A DNA stretch of 64,000 bases from Nephrocerus scutellatus (GCA_947095585.1 OX352764.1:69769536-69833535); one strand, 5' to 3'; positions 1 through 11,360 are shown, numbered from the stretch's first letter. A program made the numbers and translations. The notes: generated by a model from the letters alone, not told the origin.

Positions 1-445
1 TCAACTGCTAAAGCCATCAAAAATCTTATCGAAGCATAGCGAATTACAGGTGAGAAAGTTTCATTGTATTCTACACCATATTTCTGTGAGCAACCTTTCA
101 CGACCAAGCGACCATAATCATTAAATTCTCGAAGCTTTGGTTCACGCGTAGATCTTCTCAATTCAATTTCAGGTGTCGCAACATCTTTTTCAGGTTGATA
201 ATCTCGATCATCAACATTATCAATTTCACCAGCATCAATCAAAGTAACATCAGTTTCAAACGATGAATCTTCAGTGTTCTCATAATTTCTCACTTCAGCT
301 GGACTCACATTGTTATCAGTTGATAACGTCACCATCAAATCACAATTTTTTTCATGAAAAACAACATCTCTACTTATTGTTAGTTGTTTCGTTTTTGGAT
401 CAATGCAACGAAAACCTTTGGTTTTGCTGTCATACCCCACGAATA

Positions 446-1580
446 TCATTTTTCGCTACTTCGAGTCGAACTTCTCCCCTTTTGTTTAGGAACATGTACC
501 ATTACAGCGGATCCAAAAATTTTCATATGAGATACATTTACTTTGATGCCCGTCCATACTTCTTCAGGAGTTTTGTTCACCAAAATTGTTGAAGTTGTTC
601 TGTTGATAATGTAGGCTGCCATTGCATCCGCTTCGGCCCAAAAACGTTTATCCAAATCAGCATCAAACATCATACACCTTGAACGTTCCACAATTGTTCG
701 GTTCATTCTCTCTGCAAGACCATTTTGTTCAGGAGTGTACACATTTGTAAATTGATGCTTTATACCGCGTTGTTTAAGGAAACTCTCAAACTCTTTGGAA
801 AAATATTCAGTGCCATTGTCAGTTCTGAATTTCTTTATTTTACGACCAACAAAACAACGGCAACAAATGATTCAAAAACTTGAGATTTGGACGACAAAAA
901 TAGACAAATAGTTTTCTTGAACAATCATCAATGAATGACAAAAAATATTTTGCGCCACCAAATTAATTTTTCTCCATCGGGCCACAGACATCAGAGTGGA
1001 TTAAATCCAGCACATTATCAGAACGCTTACCACTAGACTTGAAAGGGAGGCGCGATTGCTTTCCCATTGCACAAACTTCACATTTCAAGATTTCATCATT
1101 TGCGAACATCATTCCATCTACTACATTACGCATGTCAAAAAGTGTTTTGTAATTTACATGACCAAGACGTCTGTGCCATGTTAATGCACTACTTTCTTTT
1201 GATTATGTCAACATACATTTATCGGTAGAGGTTGAAATCCTGTATACACCATCCTGTGACTTACATTGCGCAAACAAATCACCATTTTTGTCATAAATTT
1301 TACCACCATCACTATCAAAAACAATTTTATTACCTTTTCCGACAATTTTACTGACGGATAAAAGATTAGCAGACAGATCAGGAAAATGTAAGACTTCTGC
1401 TACTGGTATTGTATTATTTTTTATTGATAGAACAGTTTCACCAACACATTTCACTGGCATCTTCATATCATTTGCTGCTACTATTTCAGCAGCTTCAGTT
1501 GATCTTTGATTTTTCAATAAATTTGCATCAGGCGTCATGTGACTCGACGCACCACTGTCTAAAAACCAATCGTATGATTT
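446..1580 (-). pseudogene. Copia protease-integrase remnant
   Basis: Reading the minus strand from about 1575, the aspartic protease motif DSGAS followed by SHMTPDA is visible. It is followed by 1538-1203 (protease C-terminus, landmark NLLSVSKI). At 1190-1060 comes a gag-pre-integrase/HHCC region (HRRLGHVNY...CEVCAMGKQ). The integrase core follows, with a DLIHSDVCGPM landmark near 1000 and the region after the catalytic Glu (YTPEQNGLAERMNRT) at 742-690. In-frame stops occur between these blocks, for example after CGPMEKN. Function would be polyprotein cleavage and cDNA insertion; this copy cannot do it. Confidence 0.85.
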
Positions 1581-1689
1581 TTTGATTGTGAGAATAAAGA
1601 TACGCCTAATGCTCTTTTAGCTGATTAACTTTTATAGCTTTTAACATTATTCTGACTTTTATTCTTCTCACAATTCGACAATGACTTCT

Positions 1690-2230
1690 GCTTCTATTTG
1701 ATTTTATTGCATTCAAAACTCTTGTGATTTTTACCACCACATTCATAACAAATTATACTTCCAGTAAGACGATTTTTATGTTTTGATGAATTTTTTACAT
1801 TGTATTTACTGAAAAACGCATTGCTTTCGTTTGACTTTGATATGTACTATGTGTCAAGTAATTTCATTTTGATGTGATCTGCATTGATGGTTTCACTTGC
1901 TTCAAAACTCAGAATAAGAGGTTTAAATTCATTAGTCAAACCTGCCAACATAATTGCAGCCATCCAGTCATCATCTATTTTGAATCCAATGCTATTTAAT
2001 TTGCACGAAATTGAGGTTATCTCGTCAATATAATTTTGCATGTTTTCACAACTTTCTAAACGAATTGAAATGAGGGTTCGTAACAATGTAATTTTCCTTA
2101 ATAATCCACGGTCCTCATACAAATTCTTGAATTTTTCCCATATTTCAAGGGCTGAATTGCAATTTAAAATGTGAACATAAAGTTCCGGTTCCACACTCAG
2201 AGCCAACGTAGATTTTGATTCACGTAACAT
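1690..2230 (-). pseudogene. Copia gag remnant with zinc knuckle
   Basis: The open stretch 2230-1847 encodes 127 residues of a Copia-type (UBN2-like) capsid region, with landmarks such as ALEIWEKFKNLY and the spacing typical of these gags. Downstream, in a shifted frame near 1750-1705, a CCHC knuckle of the form CYECGGKNHKSFEC is readable. The frame change and the missing amino terminus show it is a dead copy. In the family this protein packages element RNA into cytoplasmic particles. Confidence 0.8.
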
Positions 2231-2295
2231 GTCTTCATTATTTTCCTCCGGCTTTTTAGCATCGTTTGGAGACTTCTTAAAACACTTATGCCATT

Positions 2296-3203
2296 TTTAA
2301 ATTCTCTATATTAACTTCACTTGCCCGTGGGTCGTCGGTCGGTCGGTCGTCGGTCGGTCGTCTGTCGTGGATTCTTGCGATCAATTTTTAACCCACTTCC
2401 CATGGCCCGATTTTATTGAAATTTTGCACACTTGCGTATTTCCGGAGACAACACTTTCTATTAAATTTTGAGGCCCCTCGGGCTGCGGGGTCGGGGGGCT
2501 CCCAAACAAAAATTTTAAAAAATTTACCCGATTTTCTTCAAATTTTACACACATGTGTATAACCAATAAACAATACTTTTTCGAAAATTTGGTAGTGATC
2601 GGGTCCCGGGTTCGGCCGCAAGGCCCTTATACATTTTTTAAATATCTGTACTGGCATCAGATATTCGTCGCCCTTTATGGACTGTGTGCGGTGTGTGCTG
2701 CGCAGTCGGCTGCGCTGCATGGTTTTGGTGGTGGTGGAGAGAGAGAGAGAAATCTTAGCGCACGCACAAATGAACCCAGCAAATGAAACGAGACATACAT
2801 GTTTTATGCTTACTTCAACTTACATTTTTATTATATACTGAATTGTATTTGTATTGATGTCGTTTTTTTTGTTGTCGATATCAACTTACAGATAGAACAA
2901 CAAGTTTTCACAATATTCTGTTATTTGGCGTTTTCATAAATTAGTTCAGAGCAGTCAAAGAGTTCTCAAGATAAATGTTCGTGTTTCTTATTTGCTCAGA
3001 GTATGAGCGTGCTCTAAGTGCTCAGAATAAAATGATCTGAGCTTTTTCAATTTTAACATCTGATGTCAAATGTTTGTTTCGATGATTTTCTCCTACAATA
3101 AAAAAAAAATGGCCCAGGATCGAGGGGCTCCCATATCAATTTCTGCGATTAGAGAATTTAGATGAAAAATTTTAATTTTTATGGGTTGTTTTTTTTTCAT
3201 ATC
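2296..3203 (+). repeat. Dispersed repeat family A, copy with both ends
   Basis: The copy starts with the family head (TTCTCTATATTAACTTC, then a GTCGGTCGGTCG simple repeat and the block AATTTTTAACCCACTTCCCA). It contains at least two internal monomers (CACACATGTGTAT and GC-rich GGGTCGGGGGGCTCCC blocks). It ends at about 3140-3200 with the family tail ATTAGAGAATTTAGATG ... ATGGGTTG plus a T run. Roughly 2640-3110 is unrelated AT-rich filler, probably inserted or diverged. No coding capacity is seen. Confidence 0.75.
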
Positions 3204-4809
3204 GAAATAATTCTGCATAGCAAAACACCACATATGATAATTATCAGCACCGCGTAGTTTTTGAATGTGAAAATCCGATTTGCTGTTTGATCCTGCAATT
3301 TTGTTCTCATAAAACGTGTTTATGATAATACAGATTTTACAACAAATGTAAAATCAATCTGAATTGCGATTAAATTCAAAGTCCAGTGACTTGATTAAAC
3401 AGTTAACTATTTAATTTTATACAACAAATGTATTTATAATTTAAAATATTCGCGATGATTGCAGATTTAATTAACTTGGGACTGGGCCCATAACTTATTA
3501 GCAGAGCGAGGTTGAAAGAAAACGATGTTGTCTTTACAAGTGATACAACCAAACAGAAAGAATATATTTCAATATAATAGTAATGACAGATGACAATATG
3601 GAGTGCTTTCATAGCTTAACAACATCAGCGAAACACTTGCGCTTTCTATATAGAAGGTTTTGGCTGTGATCACCGAAATTATGAACGAAACCGCATTTAA
3701 TAACTAAACTCTTTTACCCATTTTGCACAGTTGTTTTGATGGTAGTCGTGGAGGTCTTCAGGGGAGTTCTGAACGGTATCTTATCTTGAGTGGGATCCTG
3801 AATCGATCTGAAGAGGTTTTGAGCGCGTCATAATGGTGGTGATCTTGATGGGGTTGTCTAGGTTCAAATTTGATCTTAAGTGGGGTCTGTGACGGGAGAA
3901 AGGTTTGGAGGTCTTAATGGGTCTTAAGTATTGAGAGGCCTTGATGGCGTCACGAGAGTGCTTTGATGAAAAGTCTTAAGGTTATCTTGTGGGGTCTGGA
4001 ATAAGGGGTCAAAGCTGGGTGGTGCTCTTGGAAGTTTTTAGGGGTTATGGTAAGGGTTAACGGAGGGTGGGTGACGGTTGGGGGAAGATGACTGATGGAT
4101 AAAAGATGTAGGTGGTAGATGTGTTTGTATGGTTGTTCGCATCGGTTTCAAAATTACTGCACAATATGATATTCTCTATTTGGTGGAAGCTTTAGTGGAT
4201 TGTTTTTGTGTGCGTGGGTTGGCGGAAGTTTTGGTTCAGTTTTGTGGTATGTGTGTACATTTTTATGTATGTTTTTTTGTGCCTCAAGATACAATCTGGT
4301 ATCAGATATAGGTGGTATGTGGTTGGTCGAAGAGGGTGATGGCAGACGGCGCCAGCGCATATTTCAGATAGGAAAAAAATAATTCTTTCTAGTCACGAAG
4401 AATCAAATCACAACCAAAATTCTTAAAAGACACAGGAAGCCTTGAACCTTTTGTCATTGATTCTTATTTTTTTTAATAAAACCTACAGCTAATACTTTCT
4501 AAACGCAATAATTCGTAATTTAAAATGTCACAGAAAAAAATCCATTTGTTTCATTCAACCCAAAATCTCGCAAATTTAACGAGAATACATATTTGTGGAT
4601 TCAAATTATTTAGCGAGAAAATGAGATGAACGAAAATTTTATTCCATTGTATTTCCATTTTAACACCAAACTAGTGCATAAGTTTTTGCAGAAGTGTGCG
4701 CTGAACAAGATATTTATAAAGCTATTGTCTACTATTGATTAATTAAAATCACACATACTCTAATTATGAATTATATTAAAACAAATTACTGCGTAAAAAT
4801 TACAATATA
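3204..4809. other. Gene-free AT-rich stretch with a G/T-rich segment
   Basis: No gene or recognisable element was found here. 3720-4340 is strongly G- and T-rich on the plus strand, built from irregular copies of a GGTCTT/TTGAGG-like word. It resembles, in reverse complement, the GACCCTCAAAA-rich minisatellite inside the Helitron at 23225-23790. The short open frames in this segment are low-complexity read-throughs. Confidence 0.4.
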
Positions 4810-5909
4810 CCGGGTGACTGAAACGAATGTTACCAACTTCAGACTGTCATTGCTGTCAAACCAGTGATGACAGAGCGCTCAAATTTACACTTCTGACAGT
4901 TCATTCCATTGTTTAAAAGCGTACAAAAGCATTTTAGTGGGAAATATTCAGAAAAACTTATCTGCAATGGAATTCAAGCGTAATAGTGTGATTGTTCTAT
5001 TTTTGGCTGGAAAACCACAGCCACAGATTGTTAACCAGTTAAAACATCTGCATGTGAATTAAATGTTTGTGTATCGCACCATAAATTGTTATAACGATAC
5101 TGGCAGCATTGCAAAACGCCAGGGTGGTGGACCGAATCGCACTGCAACATCGCCGGATATCATTCGGAAGGTGAAGGCCAAATTGGCTGGGAATCCGCGC
5201 CGTAGCGGCAGAAAAATGGGTCGTAAGGCGAACATTTCGCTCAAACGGATGCAGCAAATATTGAAAGATCATCGACCGGATTTACTTGCCCGGCCGTTCT
5301 ACTAAAAATTTGGATTGCCACTCGAAACCAAGCGCCGCCGATGGTGATGGTTTGGGCCGCCGTAACGGCCGAAAGCCGTTCACCGCTCGTTTTTTGGACC
5401 GTGGCATCAAGATAAATGCACAAATTTATTGGGATCATGTGTTGGAGGGAGCATTGAAGCATTGGGCACAAAAACATTTCGGCCGCAGAACCTGGACATT
5501 TCAACAGGACACGGCGCCGAGTCATAAAGCGCGCGTCAATCAAGATTGGCTGAGAAACAACGTTCCGCGGTTAATTTCCACTGCCCAATGGCCATCAAAT
5601 TCAACGTATGCAAATCCGCTAGATTTCTCGGTTTTGGGTATTTAGAAGAGTAAGGTTGGGACAAAAAAATACCAAAGTGTCGATCATCTCAAGCAAGCAC
5701 TTCGCCGGGAATGGGCCAAAATACCGCAGAGCCACGTTCGTGCTGCATGCAATAGCTTTGTCGGCCGTTTGAAGGCCATAATCGCGGCTAAGGGTGGCCA
5801 AATCGAAAACTGCTAATGCAATTCGAAAATTAAAATATTTGTGAAAATTTTTTACTTTGATTCAGTAAAATGGTTTTTGTTTTGGTAACACTTCGTGTCA
5901 ATCACCCTG
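4810..5909 (+). mobile_element. Mariner-like DNA transposon, internally deleted
   Basis: The element is bounded by TA dinucleotides at 4808-4809 and 5910-5911. Its inverted ends are related: CCGGGTGACTGAAACGAATG at the left, and CAGGGTGATTGACACGAAG read inward from the right, both followed by TGTTACCA-like sequence. TA target duplications and a DDE transposase remnant place it in the Tc1/mariner superfamily. At 1.1 kb it is shorter than usual for a mariner (about 1.3 kb), which fits the internal deletion seen in the transposase. Confidence 0.85.
5063..5645 (+). pseudogene. Mariner-like transposase remnant
   Basis: Two overlapping frames (5063-5305 and 5286-5645) encode a helix-turn-helix region (GGGPNRTATSPDIIRKVKAK) and the C-terminal catalytic part. 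The latter contains the second catalytic Asp in WTFQQDTAPSHKA and the third in NPLDFSV. The segment with the first catalytic Asp is missing between LLARPFY and the next frame, and the two halves are out of frame. The usual SPDLNPLD motif is degraded to STYANPLD. The gene is therefore dead through both deletion and frameshift. Confidence 0.85.
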
Positions 5910-5965
5910 TATAAGAAAGAAAAGTTTTGTCAATCGCCTAGTAAGAGAATTATTGGCTGTGTACT

Positions 5966-6753
5966 CGGAGATGTCGCTTCGGCTTCAACGTTTCGTTTGG
6001 CAATCGTAAAGAAAAAACCTAATGTTACGCTGGACTCGAGTCCGAGGCTGAACTCGTAAACATCAGGCGAAGCCGAAGGTGAAGCGTGTTTGTGTTTCAG
6101 GCATCAGAATACTAAACGAAAAAATTGTGTGATATCGTAAATGTGGCGTTTCCAACAAGCAAAAAAAAACATAAACTGCCAAAACATCGTCACCTGCACA
6201 CACAATAAATAGAGCGATGTATCAGTCGACATCGATAGGCAACTCTATTATGCCTGAAACACAACCACGCTTCAGCTCCGTCTTTGCTGCATTACGATGC
6301 AGCCGCTTCACTTTTGCTTTGAATGACTTTTCTCTATATGGCATTTCTCAAATGAGAGTTCTGCCACTGTTCTCTGCCTTGAACTGTCAGGGAAAGCAAA
6401 TGTTCAGCACTTTTGAACTAGAGCTTCCGTTTGTAGCTTCGTTACGTAGCATTACGATTTTCTTTACGATTGCCAAACGAAACGTTGAAGCCGAAGCGAC
6501 ATTGTGATAGGAAGCATTGAAATCGTATGGCTGAACTCGTAAACGTCAGGCGAAGCCGAAGCTGAAGCGTGTTTGTGTTTCAGGCATCAAAAATGCTGAA
6601 CAATTGCTTTGCCTGACAGTTCAAGGCAGAGAACTGTGGCAGAACTCTCATTTGAGAAATGCCATATAGAAAGAAGTCATTCAAAGCAAATTCAAAGCGG
6701 CTGCATCGTAACGGAGCGAAGCCGAAGCTGAAGCGTGTTTGTGTTTCAGGCAT
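5966..6753. repeat. Foldback (large inverted repeat) element
   Basis: A long hairpin is visible. Arm 6250-6428 (ATGCCTGAAACACAACC ... GCAAATGTTCAGC) is the reverse complement of about 6594-6753 (GCTGAACAATTGCTTTGCC ... TGTGTTTCAGGCAT). The spacer holds a further inverted pair: 5966-6011 (ATGTCGCTTCGGCTTCAACG) matches 6457-6507 inverted. The block GGCTGAACTCGTAAAC...GTTTCAGGCAT also occurs directly at 6050 and 6531. GCTGGACTCGAGTCC recurs at 6030 and 6779. Nothing coding; the class is unknown (MITE- or Foldback-like). Confidence 0.8.
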
Positions 6754-7313
6754 GATACTTTCTTACCCGACAGGTCGCGCTGGACTCGAGTCCTTTAAGT
6801 TTATGTTTTTTTAACTCTGTACGTGGCGCTGGAGACAAGATATTTACCATAACGTGTACTTATGTTTGCCTTACGAGTTTGTATCTCGGCATTTGGTCTT
6901 CATTGGGTCTTCGAAGGAGAATATTGGTGATGATGGTGGTGGGCCTTAGGTAACTAACGCCGGGGTTATCACCTATTGAATCGATATTTAAATTATTATG
7001 TACGAGTATTGTATGTATGTATGTACATATGTTTATTTTTACTCTGTTCAACTAATTGACAATTGAGGTCAAACTTTGTGTAGTGGTTTTATGCCATAGA
7101 TCGTGGAGAAATTTTAGGTCTTTATTTTTACTTCTGTACATAAAAATCGTATCATAATACAAGTTAGGACGTAGACAGTCCGAACGAAGTTAAAGAAAGT
7201 TGAGTGGGTCGCTGATGCAATAACATTTCTGTTCTTTTATTAATATCTTTAATATTGAATCGTTCCTCATTCCTCAATTCTCGTTATTACCTCATTTTTT
7301 TATTCTTTTGCAG

Positions 7314-9351
7314 ATAACCATTGGGCATGTAATTTCACAAGACTATGATGGTAAGTACAGTTCTCTACAGCCTTCAACCATGGTATGGTATGGCAAGTTT
7401 CCGTCATATTTTCGAAGTAGTCAGGCTTCTGGTACATGGAGTCACAAAGCGAGTTGTTTAAAATTCTAATGTTTTTAGGAATTGTTCGGAATTTTTAAAC
7501 GGTCGCGTTTTGAAATTTTGCACACTTGATTGATTTTTTAAGAAAACTAATTTAAGAACCGCCATATTTTGGAATGGGTCGAAAGTCTCCTTAAATTTGG
7601 CGAACGAACACTAATCTGTCATATTTTGGAACTGGACCTCTGGTTCAATGGATAATGGACCACATACACATTTATTTCATGCTGCTATGAATGAATCCTC
7701 TGAATATAAATTATGTGGGAGTAGCAAGGTGCCCGCAAACGAAATAATCTGATTGCAATCGAAAATCCAGTTGTTGATAGCGGTTTCTACCTGAGATGCT
7801 GTTTCGGCCATGGTTATAAACTTAAGCTTAAATTGTTGCAGCTTAAAGCGCCACCACACCTACAGAAAATATTAAAATAACATAAATATTTAATATATTC
7901 TTTCTTTTTTTCAGTTGGAGACATACAGTGTTCTTTTTCTTCACAAGGAGCCAATGTTGAGGACCTCATAACTGCACGTTTGAAAAGACCAGTCGGTTTT
8001 AAAGGAGCGCCACTATTTGCCGATGATCGTAGTGTTCACCCAGAATCTGACCGTATCTGTGTTATAAAGCAGGATGGAAATGATCCTGAAGAACTAAGCT
8101 ACAATCTTAAAATAACTGATTTTTCACGATGTGGAGTCTTAAAGAGAAATGTAAGAGATGGTGAATATAAAAGATAGAATTTAACAGTTTTTTTCTTTTT
8201 TTTTACAGGGATTCGTTCATGTACGTATTTGGTTCCCACAGTTTCCAGGTGTAGTAATGCAATCCGATCAGGAATTAATAATAATGTGTAAGCCACCAGA
8301 GCCAACAGTAATTGAAAACAAAGCTGCCGGTTTCGCTGGAAGCTTGTAAGTTTGTTAAACACAATACATAATCATAGTTATAGAACAAGATGTAAACTAT
8401 TGTGTATTTTACTTTTATGCACGCAGCCCACATGGTGCTCGCGTATCAGGTGTTGTTGAGGAAACTCCTGGGCGGCTAGAGTACGAGGTAGCACTATACA
8501 AAGAAGCTCCGCCAATTGCCCGCATAAGTGGTACAAATACACCAGTTAGCAGTACCAAAGATCCTCCATCTGCAAGTGAATTACCAGTTGATCAGGCGGT
8601 TCCAATTGGTACTAAGCTACAGTTGCGTGCTCGAATTAGCGCGCAGTCAGTTTGGAAGTATGTTAAGTTGATAGAAGTAACTGTTTCACCAGACCCAGAT
8701 GAACCTCATGCTCACGGAGCCGTCTCGCTAGTCCGAGAAGGATGCCGAAACCGCGACTTTGCTACCATTATTCCGCACCAACCGGCAAAATATCGCGATC
8801 GACCAAATGAAGTATTCTTGGATTTCGAAGCATTCCTGCTAAGTTCAATGAAGGAACGCGCAACTCTTTGGATACATTCACAAATAAAAGCATGTGTGGA
8901 TCCCAGCGATTGTGTTCCAGATTTCTGTATGGATTTGTATGAACCTTCCGGTCATGGCCGTCGTCGGAAGAGAGGAGTTTCTACTACTACTACTGCTTCT
9001 TCTAATAGCTACAGTCGCAATAAAAATTTGACTGAGTTTACGCGATTTAATGAAAACATTGAGTACACTGTGATAATGCCTGGAGAGTTTGATAGAAAAA
9101 CAGACAGTGAAACATGTCGAAATATTTATGTATTTACGGGATTTCTTGTTCTTCTACTTGCAATATCAGTTGGATTTGTATGTACTTCTTCTTCTTATTA
9201 TTTTTATTATAATCACGTTTTAATAAATTTGTTGTCGTTTTTTTAGATTTGTACTTTGGGTGTTCGGTTGCAAACAGAACAAAAAGTTAGACTGAATCAC
9301 TTTAGCCCTGGTTACAACAGTGGCTACGCTGGCCGAGCAATGGTTCAATGA
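7314..9351 (+). CDS. ZP-domain transmembrane protein, 3' five exons
   Basis: Coding exons 7314-7350 (only 37 bp), 7915-8150, 8209-8345, 8427-9177 and 9247-9351 join in matching phases. They give 421 residues ending in TGA; all introns are GT-AG with good polypyrimidine tracts. The product has a zona pellucida domain (conserved cysteines from IQCSF through SRCGVLK, IIMCKPP and ACVDPSDC to PDFCMDLY). A furin-type site RRRKR follows, and then one membrane helix (YVFTGFLVLLLAISVGF) with a short cytoplasmic tail. Such proteins are secreted through the membrane, cleaved and polymerised into apical extracellular matrix of epithelia in flies. The 5' exons lie upstream and were not found; they may be separated by the transposons at 1-6.8 kb. 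Which fly ZP gene this is cannot be decided here. Exon structure is sure; family is sure. Confidence 0.88.
7677..7859 (-). other. Small unassigned open frame in ZP intron 1
   Basis: On the minus strand within the first visible ZP intron there is a short open frame. An ATG in good context (ACCATGGCC, near 7812) starts about 45 codons (beginning MAETASQVETAINNWIFDC), ends near 7680 and is followed at once by AATAAATG. It is not recognised. It could be a degraded retrotransposed or transposon fragment rather than a gene. Confidence 0.25.
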
Positions 9352-9826
9352 GCTACTGAAGCTGTTCTTCCTACGCCACATTTTAATCACTTGAAATACA
9401 CAGTGAAAATTATGTTAACAGACGATTTTACATCACCCACATTAGAAATACCTAGTGGATACATGTCTTGCAAGACATGTTTACTGGAAATTGCATATAT
9501 TGATAATATTATAATATTACAGCGATTTTCTACTTTACTACTTTTGCGGTTTTAAAATTAACCGCTAAATCATGGCCTCTATACCGATTGAAATTTTCTG
9601 TAACACATGTAATATTATCATTCAAGAAACATTACAAATGTAAAAAAAATATAAAAAAATCAAATTGGTTCAGAAAGGATCAGTTGGGTAATTGTAGACA
9701 CTTTCCAAATTACAACTTGTACATAAAAGTTAATGATTTATTGTTATTTTTTTAACTTTCAACGAAGAAAATAGCTTTGTAAAACCATAAAAAATATTAT
9801 ATTCAAGCCAAAAAGTCATGGCAGTG

Positions 9827-9832
9827 AATAAA
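9827..9832 (+). terminator. Candidate polyadenylation signal AATAAA of ZP gene
   Basis: An AATAAA hexamer lies about 480 bases after the ZP stop codon and just before repeat family B starts at about 9841. It is the first canonical hexamer seen downstream, so it is a plausible but unproven 3' end. Confidence 0.4.
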
Positions 9833-9840
9833 ATATACAG

Positions 9841-10720
9841 ATCTGTTTTCGCTCCACGGTAGATTGGTTTTTTAGCGGAAAGAACCACTCGACAATCAAA
9901 AAAACCACTCTGCGCCAGATTTTAAGGGGGAAAAACAAATATAGTGGTCCGGGGTGAATGGGAATAAATAATTTTCACCAAGAAATGCAATTGTAAACAA
10001 ATAGTATATTACAGAACGAGCAAGGAAAGTGGAGTTTATCGTGCGAGGTCGAAGCTTGACGAGCAATTTAACGAGCACGTTGAGCACTTTTCTGCGAGTC
10101 GTGTACGCTATTTTTCACGCGTCCAAACCAAAACCTTCTCTATAGAAAGCCCAACTGTTCCGATCGTACAAAGATATATGCTTAGATTTAGACCAAACGT
10201 ATTTGTATTAGTAATCAACTAAAGAGTAAAATCCATATAACATTTTTCTGTTTCCCACTACCACATCTTACGTTTCTCGCTCTTTGCGACTACTTAATTT
10301 TCACATCCCACAAACACACATGCGTTTGGTCTTGGTTTACAGCATTAGTATGCGTAGAGTTGGGCTTTCTATAGAGAAGGTTTTGGTCCAAAGCGGTTTT
10401 TCTGCTAAATCGAGAGAGAGAAGCAGAAATGTGAGAATGTGTGTTCGCTGTGACTGCAGTAAATAACAAAGAAATAAATTTTTCACGCGTCCAAACCGGT
10501 TTTCTGCTAAATCGAGAGAGAAGCAGAAATCACAAACGACAAACAAAAGAGAATTCTTGCTCATGCGCAATGTGTTCGCTGAGATTGTAGTTAATAACAA
10601 AAGACGTTTATATCATAACATAACTAGTGTTGTTATGGGCTACTTTCGAGGCTAGTTTATAGCGTACGAAACAGTCACTTTCGTCTATAGGCGTGTGAAA
10701 AATTCTTATTAGACTCGTTT
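9841..10720 (+). repeat. Dispersed repeat family B, split by a MITE
   Basis: Landmarks shared with copies at 25530, 29093 and 56700 are GCTCCACGGTAGATTGG, AACGAGC(A)AGGAAAGTGGA, GAGCACTTTTCTGCGAGT, GTACGCTATTTTTCAC, GTGTTCGCTG-GACTGCAGT and AAACAGTCACTTTCGTCTAT. This is the longest copy. A hAT-type MITE interrupts it at 10129-10385. A 50-bp piece (TTTTCTGCTAAATCGAGAGA) is duplicated at 10398 and 10500. No open reading frame of note; possibly a non-autonomous element or the terminal repeat of an unseen larger element. Confidence 0.7.
10129..10385 (+). mobile_element. hAT-type MITE (257 bp)
   Basis: The ends are perfect inverted repeats beginning CAAAACCTTCTCTATAGAAA, with AGCCCAAC following. 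The flanks are an 8-bp target duplication, GTCCAAAC at 10121-10128 and GTCCAAAG at 10386-10393 (7 of 8 match). It sits inside family B. The same element occurs in the opposite orientation at 26619-26889 and as a damaged copy at about 55000-55185. An 8-bp duplication is the hallmark of the hAT superfamily; no transposase is encoded. Confidence 0.9.
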
Positions 10721-10964
10721 AAGTCACAACGAAAAAGTTCGCATACAAGATACAACAATGTACTTAATGTAGACTACGCAATTATAAGTGTACCCGAAAT
10801 TCAAATTTTATCTCTTGTTCGCTTATGATCTTAATATTAGTATCAATAGATTTAAGATATTCGTAGATTTAAGATATTCGTTTTCATTTATACCCAACTG
10901 ATCCTACATAGATAAGCATATCAACACGTAAAGTAATTCACTGAAGCAATTGATTTGCAATAAA
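10721..10964. other. AT-rich spacer
   Basis: No gene or recognisable element is seen between repeat family B and repeat family A. A short direct repeat, ATTTAAGATATTCGT, occurs at 10851 and 10867. Confidence 0.4.
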
Positions 10965-11360
10965 ACAACCCATAAAAATTCAAATTATTCGTGTAAATTC
11001 TTTTATTAATACACAATGTGAAAAGTTTAAATAAAATCAATTTGCAAAGTTTAGATAAAATCAGGTAACATTTTAAAAACAAATTTTGGGAGCCCCCTTA
11101 TCCTGATCACTCCAAAATTTTTGCAAGAAGTGTTTCCATCGGAGATACACATTTGTATATAATTTGAAGAAAATCGGGTACTTTTTTTTAGAATTTGTAT
11201 GGGAGCCCCCGACCCCGGGTCCCGATCACTATATCAAATATTAACAAAAAGCGTTGTCCATCGGAGATACACATGCGGCGTATAAAACTTTGAAGAAAAT
11301 TGGGTAATTTTTTCATAAATTTTTTACAAAAACTGTTGTCCATCAGAGATTTTTTTATAA
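10965..11360 (-). repeat. Repeat family A, minus orientation, left half
   Basis: The family tail appears in reverse complement at the left (AACAACCCATAAAAATT, GTGTAAATTC). It is followed by monomers with GGAGATACACATTTG / GGAGATACACATGCG cores and the GC-rich block GGGAGCCCCCGACCCCGGG. The copy stops in the middle of a monomer at about 11350, where a minus-strand LINE begins, and resumes at about 13676. The LINE is therefore inserted in it. Confidence 0.75.

Larger units (their letters stand above)
1..2290 (-). mobile_element. Copia-type LTR retrotransposon, partial and decayed
   Basis: This is the 5' two-thirds of a Ty1/Copia element read on the minus strand. Gag, zinc knuckle, protease, integrase and the beginning of reverse transcriptase follow in Copia order (integrase before RT) from about 2290 down to 1. 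The reading frame is broken by several stops and frameshifts, so it is not functional. The RT/RNase H part and 3' LTR lie beyond the left window edge. The 5' LTR and gag start are missing, because repeat family A begins at about 2296. Domain order and motifs are seen directly; superfamily assignment is firm, lineage is not. Confidence 0.9.
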
